Assembly: GCA_959018045.1 (NCBI GenBank)
Contig: CAUEJN010000089.1
Coordinates: 1-5,313, forward strand
Reading direction: 5' to 3'
From: an uncultured Butyricicoccus sp.
GTDB lineage: Bacteria > Bacillota > Clostridia > Oscillospirales > Butyricicoccaceae
Length of the DNA stretch: 5,313 nucleotides
Shown: piece by piece, positions 1-5,313 of the stretch
Numbering within the stretch: position 1 is the stretch's first letter
Layout: the number at the start of each line of letters is the position of its first letter
Made by a program: the position numbers and the translations under genes
Notes under the pieces: generated by a model
The model's input: only the letters and a program-made list of their open reading frames with translations
Databases searched by the model: none
Told to the model about the DNA's origin: nothing

Positions 1-45
1 GAAGAAAGGGTTATTTTTGCCGCATCAAAAGGCAAACAGGTAACA
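1..45. other. Unassigned left edge, possibly the tail of an upstream gene
   Basis: All three forward frames are open from the window edge, with first stops at 41-43, 49-51 and 72-74. Any of them could be the last codons of an upstream gene. None of the 13 to 23 residue tails is recognisable, and no terminator hairpin is visible before the promoter at 71-100. The stretch could equally be plain intergenic DNA. Confidence 0.2.
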
Positions 46-65
46 ATTTGATGAATTCATCGAAT
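46..65. promoter_or_regulatory. Near-perfect 20-bp palindrome upstream of the rlmB promoter (candidate operator)
   Basis: The core GATGAATTCATC at 50-61 is a perfect 12-bp palindrome. It extends by three further symmetric pairs after a single mismatched pair (49/62), so 18 of 20 bases are symmetric. It ends five bases before the -35 box, with its centre about 50 bases upstream of the expected transcription start. That position suits a dimeric transcription factor. As RNA it would form only a weak hairpin with almost no loop, so a DNA site is the better reading. The regulator is unknown and the match could be chance in AT-rich DNA. Confidence 0.35.
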
Positions 66-70
66 GGACA

Positions 71-100
71 TTGAACCAGCCGAATCGGGTGTGCTATAAT
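71..100 (+). promoter_or_regulatory. Sigma-A promoter of the rlmB operon
   Basis: TTGAAC at 71-76 is a -35 box with five of six consensus bases. TATAAT at 95-100 is a perfect -10 box, and the spacer is 18 bp. The expected transcription start is near 107, giving a leader of about 34 nt. The ribosome binding site AGGAGAA at 128-134 stands six bases before the ATG at 141. This promoter should drive both rlmB and the following membrane-protein gene. Confidence 0.8.
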
Positions 101-140
101 AAAAACCAGACTGGAAATTCTATTTTTAGGAGAATTTGAG

Positions 141-923
141 ATGCACAATCCGAATGGAAAAAAATTCCGTCCCAATCGGGAAGCGGACGAAGATAATAAT
201 CTGCTCGAGGGCCGCAACGCGGTGACCGAGCTTTTGCGATCCGGACAGGATTGCGATAAAGTATTCGTGGCACAGGGCGCACGCATGGGCGATATCATCG
301 CGCTGGCAAAGTCTCGCGGGGTACCGGTGGTTGAGTGCGACCGACGCAAGCTGGACGGCATGAGCACGACCGGCAATCATCAGGGCGTCATTGCGCAGGC
401 AGCGGCACACGCCTATGCCAGCTTGGACGACCTGTTTCAGAACGCGGCAGATAAGGGAGAAGCGCCGCTGTTCGTCATCTGTGACGGCATCGCAGACCCG
501 CACAATCTGGGTGCGATCATCCGATCGGCCGAGACCGCAGGCGCACACGGCGTGATTATCCCCAAGCGCCGCGCGGCTGGTCTGACCGCGGTTGCAGCAC
601 GCGCATCGGCCGGTGCGCTGGCCTATATGCCCGTGCATAAAACGGTCAACCTCGCCGGACTCATTGACGAGCTCAAGGAGCGCGGGGTGTGGGTGTTTGG
701 TGCCGAGGCTGACGGCACGGTTGGCCTGTATGAGGCCGATTTTGCTGGCCCGACCGCCATCGTAATCGGTTCCGAAGGCGAGGGCATCAGCCGTCTGGTG
801 CGCCAGAAGTGTGATTTTATTGTGAGCATTCCGATGCGGGGCAAGGTCAATTCGCTCAACGCATCAAATGCGGCGGCAGTACTGCTGTTTGAGGCCGTAC
901 GCCGTCGGACTTATGGGAAGTGA
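141..923 (+). CDS. rlmB: RlmB-type 23S rRNA 2'-O-ribose methyltransferase (SPOUT/TrmH family)
   Basis: This 260-residue protein is a TrmH-family SPOUT methyltransferase. Family knowledge: RlmB transfers a methyl group from S-adenosylmethionine to the 2'-OH of a conserved guanosine (G2251 in E. coli numbering) in the peptidyl-transferase P-loop of 23S rRNA, in the cytosol. Residues ~20-95 match the small L30e-like RNA-binding domain (LLEGRNAVTELL opening, then NHQGVIA at 79-85). Residues ~108-256 are the knotted catalytic domain. Motif 1 is DPHNLGAIIRSAE (119-131), with Asn122 and the catalytic-type Arg128. Motif 2 is IGSEGEGIS (209-217). Motif 3 is IPM at 230-232 followed by SLNAS at 238-242. 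Length is normal for the family (about 240-250 plus a short charged N-terminal tail). The ATG at 141 has a good binding site at 128-134. It is first in an operon with the membrane-protein gene at 932. A related TrmH-family substrate cannot be fully excluded, but RlmB fits best. Confidence 0.93.
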   Translation: MHNPNGKKFRPNREADEDNNLLEGRNAVTELLRSGQDCDKVFVAQGARMGDIIALAKSRGVPVVECDRRKLDGMSTTGNHQGVIAQAAAHAYASLDDLFQNAADKGEAPLFVICDGIADPHNLGAIIRSAETAGAHGVIIPKRRAAGLTAVAARASAGALAYMPVHKTVNLAGLIDELKERGVWVFGAEADGTVGLYEADFAGPTAIVIGSEGEGISRLVRQKCDFIVSIPMRGKVNSLNASNAAAVLLFEAVRRRTYGK

Positions 924-928
924 GGAGA
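922..928 (+). promoter_or_regulatory. Ribosome binding site overlapping the rlmB stop; fixes the next start at 932
   Basis: The sequence GAGGAGA directly overlaps the rlmB TGA (921-923) and lies three bases before the ATG at 932; counted from its GAGG core the gap is six bases. The longer reading frame beginning with GTG at 920 would have no usable upstream binding site, and its extra codons would be the binding site itself. The ATG at 932 is therefore the likely start. Ribosomes finishing rlmB would be placed to reinitiate here. Confidence 0.8.
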
Positions 929-931
929 GAA

Positions 932-3067
932 ATGAGCAACAAATTCGATACCGCCGAGCTCAACGATATTCGTAAGCTGCTCGGCGAGGATGTGCCCGAG
1001 CCCAAGAGCCAGGTGAAGGCCGAGCCTGCGGCAGCTCCGCAGGCGCAGGAGAGCCGCAACAGCAGCGGCGGGCGCACGTTTAATCTGGACGATATTTTAG
1101 CCGAGGTCAGCGGTGTGGTCGACGAGGCCAACGCTGAGCACGCGGCACACGCGACCACATCGTCGCAGTTTGCACCCAAGCAGCAGGCGGCACGTCCGGC
1201 TGCACAGAACAGTGCACCGCGCACGGCGTCCGGCATGCAGCAGCAGGAAATTCGCGTGCAGCGCAAGAGCGCACAGCCGGCAGCACAGCCCGCACAGGCA
1301 GAGCAGGAGGGAGAGCCTGTCCGCGCCCAGCAGCGTCCGGCAGCGCAGCAGCAGATGCCCCGTCAGGCGGCACGCATGCGCGATGAGGACGAGGACGATG
1401 TAGAGCTGATCGACCCGAGCAAGGCTATGGTGCTCAACAATCGCCGGTCGAAGAACCTTGGACGACGCGCCATTCCGGTACTGATTTTGGGTCTGATCGC
1501 GCTTTATCTGACCATGGCTGAGAGTCTGGCACTGCCCATTCCCAGCCTTATCAGCTTCGCTTCCAATCCGCGCCTGTTCATGCTCGTACAGGTTGGCTTT
1601 GAGATCGTCGCCATGCTGATCAGCATTGATGTCGTCGGTTCGGGCTTCTACAACCTGGTCACCGGCAAGGCTGACCGCGCTTCGCTCGTTGCCATTGCCA
1701 ATATGGCCACCATTCTGCACTGTATGTCCTTCATCATCGGCGGTTGGGCGGGTGTCCTGCCTTACTCCTCCATCTGCATCCTGCTGCTGTACGCAGCCAT
1801 CCGTGAGGAGAAGAACCGCTGCGCAGGCCGTGCGCGCGCGTACAAGGCACTCACCCTGCACGAAAACCCGATGGGCGTCTACTATCACCATGACAGCAAC
1901 GACCATGCCCGCCGCACGGTCAAGTCTCGTCTGAGCGACCGCACCGAGTTCCAGCGCGAGCTCGAGCGTCCGGACGCAACCGAGCGCTTTGCCAAGGTCT
2001 ACGCACCCATCATGCTGGCAGCCTGCATCGTGCTGTCGGTTGTGGTCTCGCTGGTACGTCAGGATATCAGCTACTTCTTCTGGAATCTGTCGGCCATGCT
2101 GACCATCGTCAGCCCGCTGCCCATCCTGTGCGCGTTTGGCCGTGCTTACTACCATGTTTCCCGCCGTCTGCTGTCCGAGGGCGCAGCCCTGGCAGGCGGT
2201 CAGGCCGCATTCCGCGTGCGCAAGGCACGCCGTGCGGTCATCCAGGACACCGATCTGTTTCCGGGTGGAACGGTCACCATCACCGAGGTGCGCGCACACA
2301 GCGGCTACACCCCGGAAAAGCTGCTGTCCTATGCGGTTGCAGTCACCGACGGCTACGACATGGAGATCGGCAAGCTGCTGGCCGAGGCGCTGCGTGAGCA
2401 GTACGGCCGTCCGGCACGTGCGACCAACATCAAGGTCTACGATATGGGCGGTCTGTCGGGTGAGATTGGTGCGGATACCGTACTGGTCGGCACAGCTGCG
2501 TACATGGCACGCATGGGCATGCCGGTACAGGAGCCCAAGAAGGGCAGAGACGTCGAGACCGGTGTCTATGTGGTCATCAACGGCCAGCCTGCCGGTGTCA
2601 TTCAGCTGACCTATCACTCCAACGCACAGACGTTCAGCGCTTTGCAGGCACTCATTCGCCTCAAGGTGATGCCCGAGCTGGCAACCCGTGACTTCAACAT
2701 CTCGCCCGAGATGGTGCAGAAGATGTTTGAGACGCGCCGTGGACGCATCGGCGAGGTGGCTTCCGATCGTGTCGCTGCCGTGACCTCGTCTGCCTACACC
2801 ATGGGCGACCGCGTCTGCGCGATTCTGTCGCGCGACGGCATTGTGCCCTTTGCACAGGTGCACCAGTCGGCAGACAAGCTGTCCGGCGCAATGCGCTCCA
2901 ACCTGATTTTGGGCGCGGTCGGCGGCATCTGCGGCCTGCTTCTGATGTTCTATCTGGCCTTCACCGGCCATCCCGAGGCGGTCACTCCGAGAAATGTGCT
3001 GCTTTATCTCGTTCTCTGGTACATTCCATCGTTTTTTGTCACTTTCCATACCAGAAAGGGACTTTAA
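932..3067 (+). CDS. Predicted pseudo-P-type ATPase (heavy-metal ATPase-like membrane protein lacking catalytic motifs)
   Basis: 711 residues from the ATG at 932; normally this would be left as hypothetical. Residues 1-60 are charged and include a FNLDDILAEV segment (50-59). About 64-146 is Ala/Gln/Pro-rich and probably disordered, followed by an acidic patch (RDEDEDDVELID, 150-161). Eight hydrophobic segments lie near 181-200, 214-235, 250-270, 274-292, 356-376, 380-402, 657-677 and 687-706. That is the 4+2+2 pattern of P1B-type ATPases. ERFAKVYAPI before helix 5 resembles the usual entry to M3. Helix 6 carries VSPLPI where CPC-type enzymes have ACPCAL. The soluble part at ~403-656 follows P/N-domain order: GGQAAFRVRKARRAVIQD, then GGLSGEIGADTVLVG (506-520), then NGQPAGVIQL and ATRDF (584-588). 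The catalytic signatures are gone: DKTGT reads DTDLF (439-443), TGDN reads TRDF, and TGES and GDGxND are not found. It probably does not pump ions; its actual role is unknown. It is co-transcribed with rlmB and ends at a terminator. Confidence 0.7.
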   Translation: MSNKFDTAELNDIRKLLGEDVPEPKSQVKAEPAAAPQAQESRNSSGGRTFNLDDILAEVSGVVDEANAEHAAHATTSSQFAPKQQAARPAAQNSAPRTASGMQQQEIRVQRKSAQPAAQPAQAEQEGEPVRAQQRPAAQQQMPRQAARMRDEDEDDVELIDPSKAMVLNNRRSKNLGRRAIPVLILGLIALYLTMAESLALPIPSLISFASNPRLFMLVQVGFEIVAMLISIDVVGSGFYNLVTGKADRASLVAIANMATILHCMSFIIGGWAGVLPYSSICILLLYAAIREEKNRCAGRARAYKALTLHENPMGVYYHHDSNDHARRTVKSRLSDRTEFQRELERPDATERFAKVYAPIMLAACIVLSVVVSLVRQDISYFFWNLSAMLTIVSPLPILCAFGRAYYHVSRRLLSEGAALAGGQAAFRVRKARRAVIQDTDLFPGGTVTITEVRAHSGYTPEKLLSYAVAVTDGYDMEIGKLLAEALREQYGRPARATNIKVYDMGGLSGEIGADTVLVGTAAYMARMGMPVQEPKKGRDVETGVYVVINGQPAGVIQLTYHSNAQTFSALQALIRLKVMPELATRDFNISPEMVQKMFETRRGRIGEVASDRVAAVTSSAYTMGDRVCAILSRDGIVPFAQVHQSADKLSGAMRSNLILGAVGGICGLLLMFYLAFTGHPEAVTPRNVLLYLVLWYIPSFFVTFHTRKGL

Positions 3068-3083
3068 GAAGTAAAAATTGTGC

Positions 3084-3115
3084 AAAAAAACACCGTCCGA
3101 AAGGGCGGTGTTTTT
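3084..3115 (+). terminator. Intrinsic terminator of the rlmB operon
   Basis: An 8-bp stem, CACCGTCC (3091-3098) with GGGCGGTG (3103-3110), contains one G-T wobble and closes a GAAA tetraloop. It is followed by TTTTT at 3111-3115. A run of seven A residues at 3084-3090 can pair with the T tract, and would also supply a T tract on the opposite strand. It begins 16 bases after the stop of the membrane-protein gene and separates this operon from the EF-G-like gene. Confidence 0.93.
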
Positions 3116-3155
3116 CATATCTCAGTAAAAATGTGCATACTGCATAAAAAATCGG

Positions 3156-3184
3156 TTGCAATTCTCGCGATAGTGGGTTATAAT
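3156..3184 (+). promoter_or_regulatory. Sigma-A promoter of the EF-G-like gene
   Basis: TTGCAA at 3156-3161 and a perfect TATAAT at 3179-3184 are separated by the ideal 17 bp. Transcription should start near 3191, giving a leader of about 63 nt. The promoter lies after a strong terminator, so the EF-G-like gene is transcribed independently of rlmB. Confidence 0.8.
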
Positions 3185-3193
3185 TACGAACAA

Positions 3194-3208
3194 GGAGTAA
3201 TCGACTCC
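3194..3208 (+). promoter_or_regulatory. Small hairpin at the 5' end of the EF-G-like transcript
   Basis: GGAGT (3194-3198) can pair with ACTCC (3204-3208) around a five-base loop. It would fall within the first few bases of the predicted mRNA. The left arm holds a Shine-Dalgarno-like AAGGAG (3192-3197), so folding would hide that site. It could stabilise the 5' end of the message or control the short ORF that follows. Five base pairs is weak evidence. Confidence 0.3.
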
Positions 3209-3209
3209 A

Positions 3210-3251
3210 ATGTGCGCAAGCGAAAGAACAAAATGGCAGGAGAGTGTGTAA
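3210..3251 (+). CDS. Possible 13-codon leader ORF before the EF-G-like gene
   Basis: An ATG at 3210 opens a 13-residue frame (MCASERTKWQESV) whose TAA at 3249-3251 ends two bases before the EF-G-like start codon. An AAGGAG lies 12 bases upstream, which is rather far. The peptide has no run of a repeated amino acid, so classic attenuation is not indicated. The close stop/start spacing would allow translational coupling. It is too short to tell from chance, and no family is recognised. Confidence 0.2.
   Translation: MCASERTKWQESV
3238..3244 (+). promoter_or_regulatory. Ribosome binding site of the EF-G-like gene
   Basis: AGGAGAG sits nine bases before the ATG at 3254, or eleven counted from the AGGAG core, which is slightly long. 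No ATG, GTG or TTG codon lies closer in the correct frame, so 3254 is the start. The site lies inside the possible leader ORF, so a ribosome translating that ORF would cover it. Confidence 0.65.
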
Positions 3252-3253
3252 TT

Positions 3254-5313
3254 ATGGCGACATTTCCGGTAAACAAGATCCGAAACGTATGCATCATGGG
3301 TCACGGCGGCGACGGTAAGACCTCGCTGGTCGAGAGCCTGTTATTCACCGCCGGGGTTATCGACCGCGTCGGTAAGGTACCCGATGGAAATACCGTATGT
3401 GATTTCGACCCCGAAGAGATCAAGCGCCAGTTCTCCATCTCGACCGCCGTTGCACCGGTCGTATGGCACGACTGCAAGATCAACCTGCTCGATACGCCGG
3501 GCTTCTTCGATTTCGAAAACGAAGTCAATCAGGCACTGCGCGTGTCCGAGTCCGCGCTGATCGTTGCAACCGGTAAGTCCGGCCCCGGCGTCGGCACCGA
3601 GAAGGCATGGGCGCGTGCGGAAGAGCGCAAGATGCCCCGCATGTTCTACATCTCCAAGATCGATGAGGAAAACTCCGATTACTATACTTCGCTGCATAAG
3701 CTGCAGAAGCAGTTCGGCGTTTCGGTTTGTCCGATCGTCGTGCCCATCTTCGAGGGCAATCGCGATACCGTCGGCGTTGTCGACTGCGTTATCCGCAAGG
3801 CATACCGCATGGACGGCACCAAGCGCGTCGAGATCCCGATTCCGGAGAACATGGTAGACCGTATCGATCAGCACCGCGCAGCCCTGTGCGAGAACGTTGC
3901 AGAGCTGTCCGAAGAGCTGATGGAGCGCTACTTCGCAGGCGAAGAGTTCTCGGACGAAGAGCTGATCGCCGGCATCCGTCAGGGCGTCAAGGATCTGGTT
4001 ATCGCACCGGTATTCTGCGGAACCGCTGCAACCGGCATCGGTTCCTACGCACTGCTCAAGGGCATTGCCGATTACATGCCGTCTCCCGACGAAGCACCGG
4101 TTGAGGTCTGCGAGGACGAGAAGGGCGAGTTGATCGAGATCAACTGCACGCCCAACGGCTCGACCGTTGCCATGATCTTCAAGACGGTCGCCGACCAGTA
4201 CGGCAGATTCTCTTACTTCAAGGTATTCTCCGGTTCGGTCAAGCAGGATATGACCCTGGTAAACCGCCGTGCAGATGCCAACGAGAAGATGGCACATATC
4301 TACGAAATCTGCGGCAAGAAGACCACCGAGGTCACCGAGATCGGCTGCGGCGATATCGGCGCGGTTGCAAAGCTTGTAACCACCAAGACAGGCGATACGC
4401 TGTCCCTGTCGGTTCGTAAGGTTAACCTCGATCCGGTACAGCCGCCCAAGCCGTGCTATGCACAGGGCATTGCACCCAAGAACAAGGGCAACGAAGAAAA
4501 GCTCGCAACCGGTCTGGCGCGTCTGCGTGATGAAGACCCGTCCTTCTCCACTGAGTACAACACCGAGACCAAGCAGATGCTGATCTCGGGCATGGGCGAT
4601 ATCCATCTGGATGTTATCTGCTCCAAGCTCAAGAACAAGTTCGGCGTTGAGGTCGAGCTGTCCAAGCCCATCGTGCCGTACCGCGAGAAGATCCGCAAAA
4701 AGGTATCGGTTGAAGGCAAGCACAAGAAGCAGTCGGGCGGTCATGGCCAGTATGGCCACGTCAAGATGGACTTCGAGCCCTGCATGGATCAGGATTTCGT
4801 CTTTGCAGAGAGCATCTTCGGCGGTTCGGTTCCGAAGAACTTCTGGCCGGCAGTTGAAAAGGGCATCCGCGAGGCCATGGAGCACGGTGTGCTCGCCGGC
4901 TATCCGCTGGTCGGCCTGAAGGCTACCCTGACCGACGGTTCTTACCACGATGTCGACTCCAACGAGCTGTCCTTCAAGATGGCTGCTCGTCTGGCATACA
5001 AGGCTGGTATCCCGCAGGCATCCCCGGTTCTGCTTGAGCCCATCTGCTCGCTCAAGGTTCTGATTCCCGACGCTTATATGGGCGATGTCATCGGCGATCT
5101 GAACAAGCGCCGCGGCCGCATCATGGGTATGAACCCGGTTGACGGCGGCAAGCAGGAGATCCTGGCCGAGGCTCCGATGGCAGAGCTGTCTGACTATGCC
5201 ATCACCCTGCGCTCGATGACCCAGGGCCGCGGCTCGTTCGAGTCCGAGTTCATCCGCTACGACGAGGCACCGGCTCCGGTACAGGAGAAGGTCATCGCCG
5301 ACATCAAGGCTCG
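3254..5313 (+). CDS. EF-G-like translational GTPase, EF-G2 class (3' end cut by the window)
   Basis: 686 complete codons are present, and the frame is open at the window edge. Family knowledge: EF-G drives GTP-dependent ribosomal translocation, while EF-G2-type paralogues are less well understood. The G domain (~8-275) has P-loop GHGGDGKT (16-23), a switch I region with RQFSIS (58-63) where EF-G has RGITIT, DTPGFFDF (80-87), SKID (134-137) and GTA (256-258). Domain II is about 285-370 and domain III about 385-460. Domain IV has QSGGHGQYGHV (493-503) and the tip loop GSYHDVDS (562-569), including the histidine equivalent to E. coli His583. Domain V ends in YDEAPAP, close to the normal C-terminus, so only a few residues should be missing. 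Domains IV and V are intact, so this is a ribosome-binding factor. The G motifs differ from standard EF-G: Phe84 replaces the catalytic His and Ser134 replaces the Asn of NKxD. The housekeeping fusA, usually beside rpsL/rpsG and tuf, is probably elsewhere. The gene has its own promoter and follows a terminator. Confidence 0.88.
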   Translation, partial: MATFPVNKIRNVCIMGHGGDGKTSLVESLLFTAGVIDRVGKVPDGNTVCDFDPEEIKRQFSISTAVAPVVWHDCKINLLDTPGFFDFENEVNQALRVSESALIVATGKSGPGVGTEKAWARAEERKMPRMFYISKIDEENSDYYTSLHKLQKQFGVSVCPIVVPIFEGNRDTVGVVDCVIRKAYRMDGTKRVEIPIPENMVDRIDQHRAALCENVAELSEELMERYFAGEEFSDEELIAGIRQGVKDLVIAPVFCGTAATGIGSYALLKGIADYMPSPDEAPVEVCEDEKGELIEINCTPNGSTVAMIFKTVADQYGRFSYFKVFSGSVKQDMTLVNRRADANEKMAHIYEICGKKTTEVTEIGCGDIGAVAKLVTTKTGDTLSLSVRKVNLDPVQPPKPCYAQGIAPKNKGNEEKLATGLARLRDEDPSFSTEYNTETKQMLISGMGDIHLDVICSKLKNKFGVEVELSKPIVPYREKIRKKVSVEGKHKKQSGGHGQYGHVKMDFEPCMDQDFVFAESIFGGSVPKNFWPAVEKGIREAMEHGVLAGYPLVGLKATLTDGSYHDVDSNELSFKMAARLAYKAGIPQASPVLLEPICSLKVLIPDAYMGDVIGDLNKRRGRIMGMNPVDGGKQEILAEAPMAELSDYAITLRSMTQGRGSFESEFIRYDEAPAPVQEKVIADIKA

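Noticed and set aside
126..638. A 170-codon minus-strand open frame opposite rlmB
   Set aside because: No recognisable domain, and it lies wholly over the well-supported methyltransferase.
920..931. GTG start giving a 715-residue version of the membrane protein
   Set aside because: The extra four codons are the ribosome binding site for the ATG at 932, and no binding site precedes the GTG.
2825..2850. SRDGIVP in the ATPase-like protein as a surviving GDGxND hinge motif
   Set aside because: Only Asp-Gly-Ile match and the essential Asn-Asp is absent. Its distance to helix 7 fits better with the segment just before that helix in P1B ATPases, so I do not count it as a retained motif.
1097..3118. 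A 673-codon open frame on the minus strand opposite the membrane-protein gene
   Set aside because: It mirrors the codon bias of the GC-rich gene on the + strand. Its translation is rich in His, Arg, Gln and Asp with no membrane pattern or known motif, and it would start inside the terminator region. The + strand frame has a binding site and clear family features.
3134..3146. Two copies of TGCATA seven bases apart, upstream of the second promoter
   Set aside because: Too short for an AT-rich spacer to be told from chance, with no further copies nearby.
3165..3170. TCGCGA palindrome between the -35 and -10 boxes of the second promoter
   Set aside because: Six symmetric bases with no extension are expected by chance and do not support an operator.
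3341..4948. A 535-codon open frame on the minus strand opposite the EF-G-like gene
   Set aside because: It is a shadow of the strongly biased codons of the EF-G-like gene, whose + strand translation matches EF-G domains from end to end.

Overview
The window looks like a piece of chromosome from a moderately GC-rich Firmicute, most likely a gut clostridium of the Ruminococcaceae/Oscillospiraceae/Butyricicoccaceae type. This is inferred from AGGAG-type ribosome binding sites, clean sigma-A promoters (TTGAAC-18-TATAAT and TTGCAA-17-TATAAT), GC-rich genes separated by AT-rich spacers, and a clostridial-style EF-G-like GTPase. No species can be named from the sequence alone. All three real genes lie on the + strand.

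Layout. Bases 1-140 are AT-rich and hold a near-perfect 20-bp palindrome, a sigma-A promoter and the ribosome binding site of the first gene. Bases 141-923 encode an RlmB-type SPOUT 23S rRNA 2'-O-ribose methyltransferase. Eight bases after its stop (932-3067) comes a 711-residue membrane protein whose binding site overlaps the methyltransferase stop codon, so the two form a translationally linked operon. A strong intrinsic terminator (3084-3115) closes it. Bases 3116-3253 hold a second sigma-A promoter, a small 5'-UTR hairpin and a possible 13-codon leader ORF. Bases 3254-5313 encode an EF-G-like translational GTPase (EF-G2 class) that runs off the window, probably only a few codons before its natural end.

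The most interesting item is the membrane protein. Its segment order, eight predicted membrane helices and many local motifs follow a heavy-metal (P1B-like) P-type ATPase, but every catalytic signature is degraded: no DKTGT, no TGES, no CPC, TGDN changed to TRDF, and no recognisable GDGxND. It also has a long Ala/Gln-rich cytosolic N-terminus. I read it as a pseudo-P-type ATPase that has probably lost ATP-driven transport and kept another role, such as sensing or scaffolding. That role is unknown.

The methyltransferase and the EF-G-like factor both act on the ribosome. The membrane protein is linked to the methyltransferase by co-transcription, but nothing in the sequence shows a direct functional connection.
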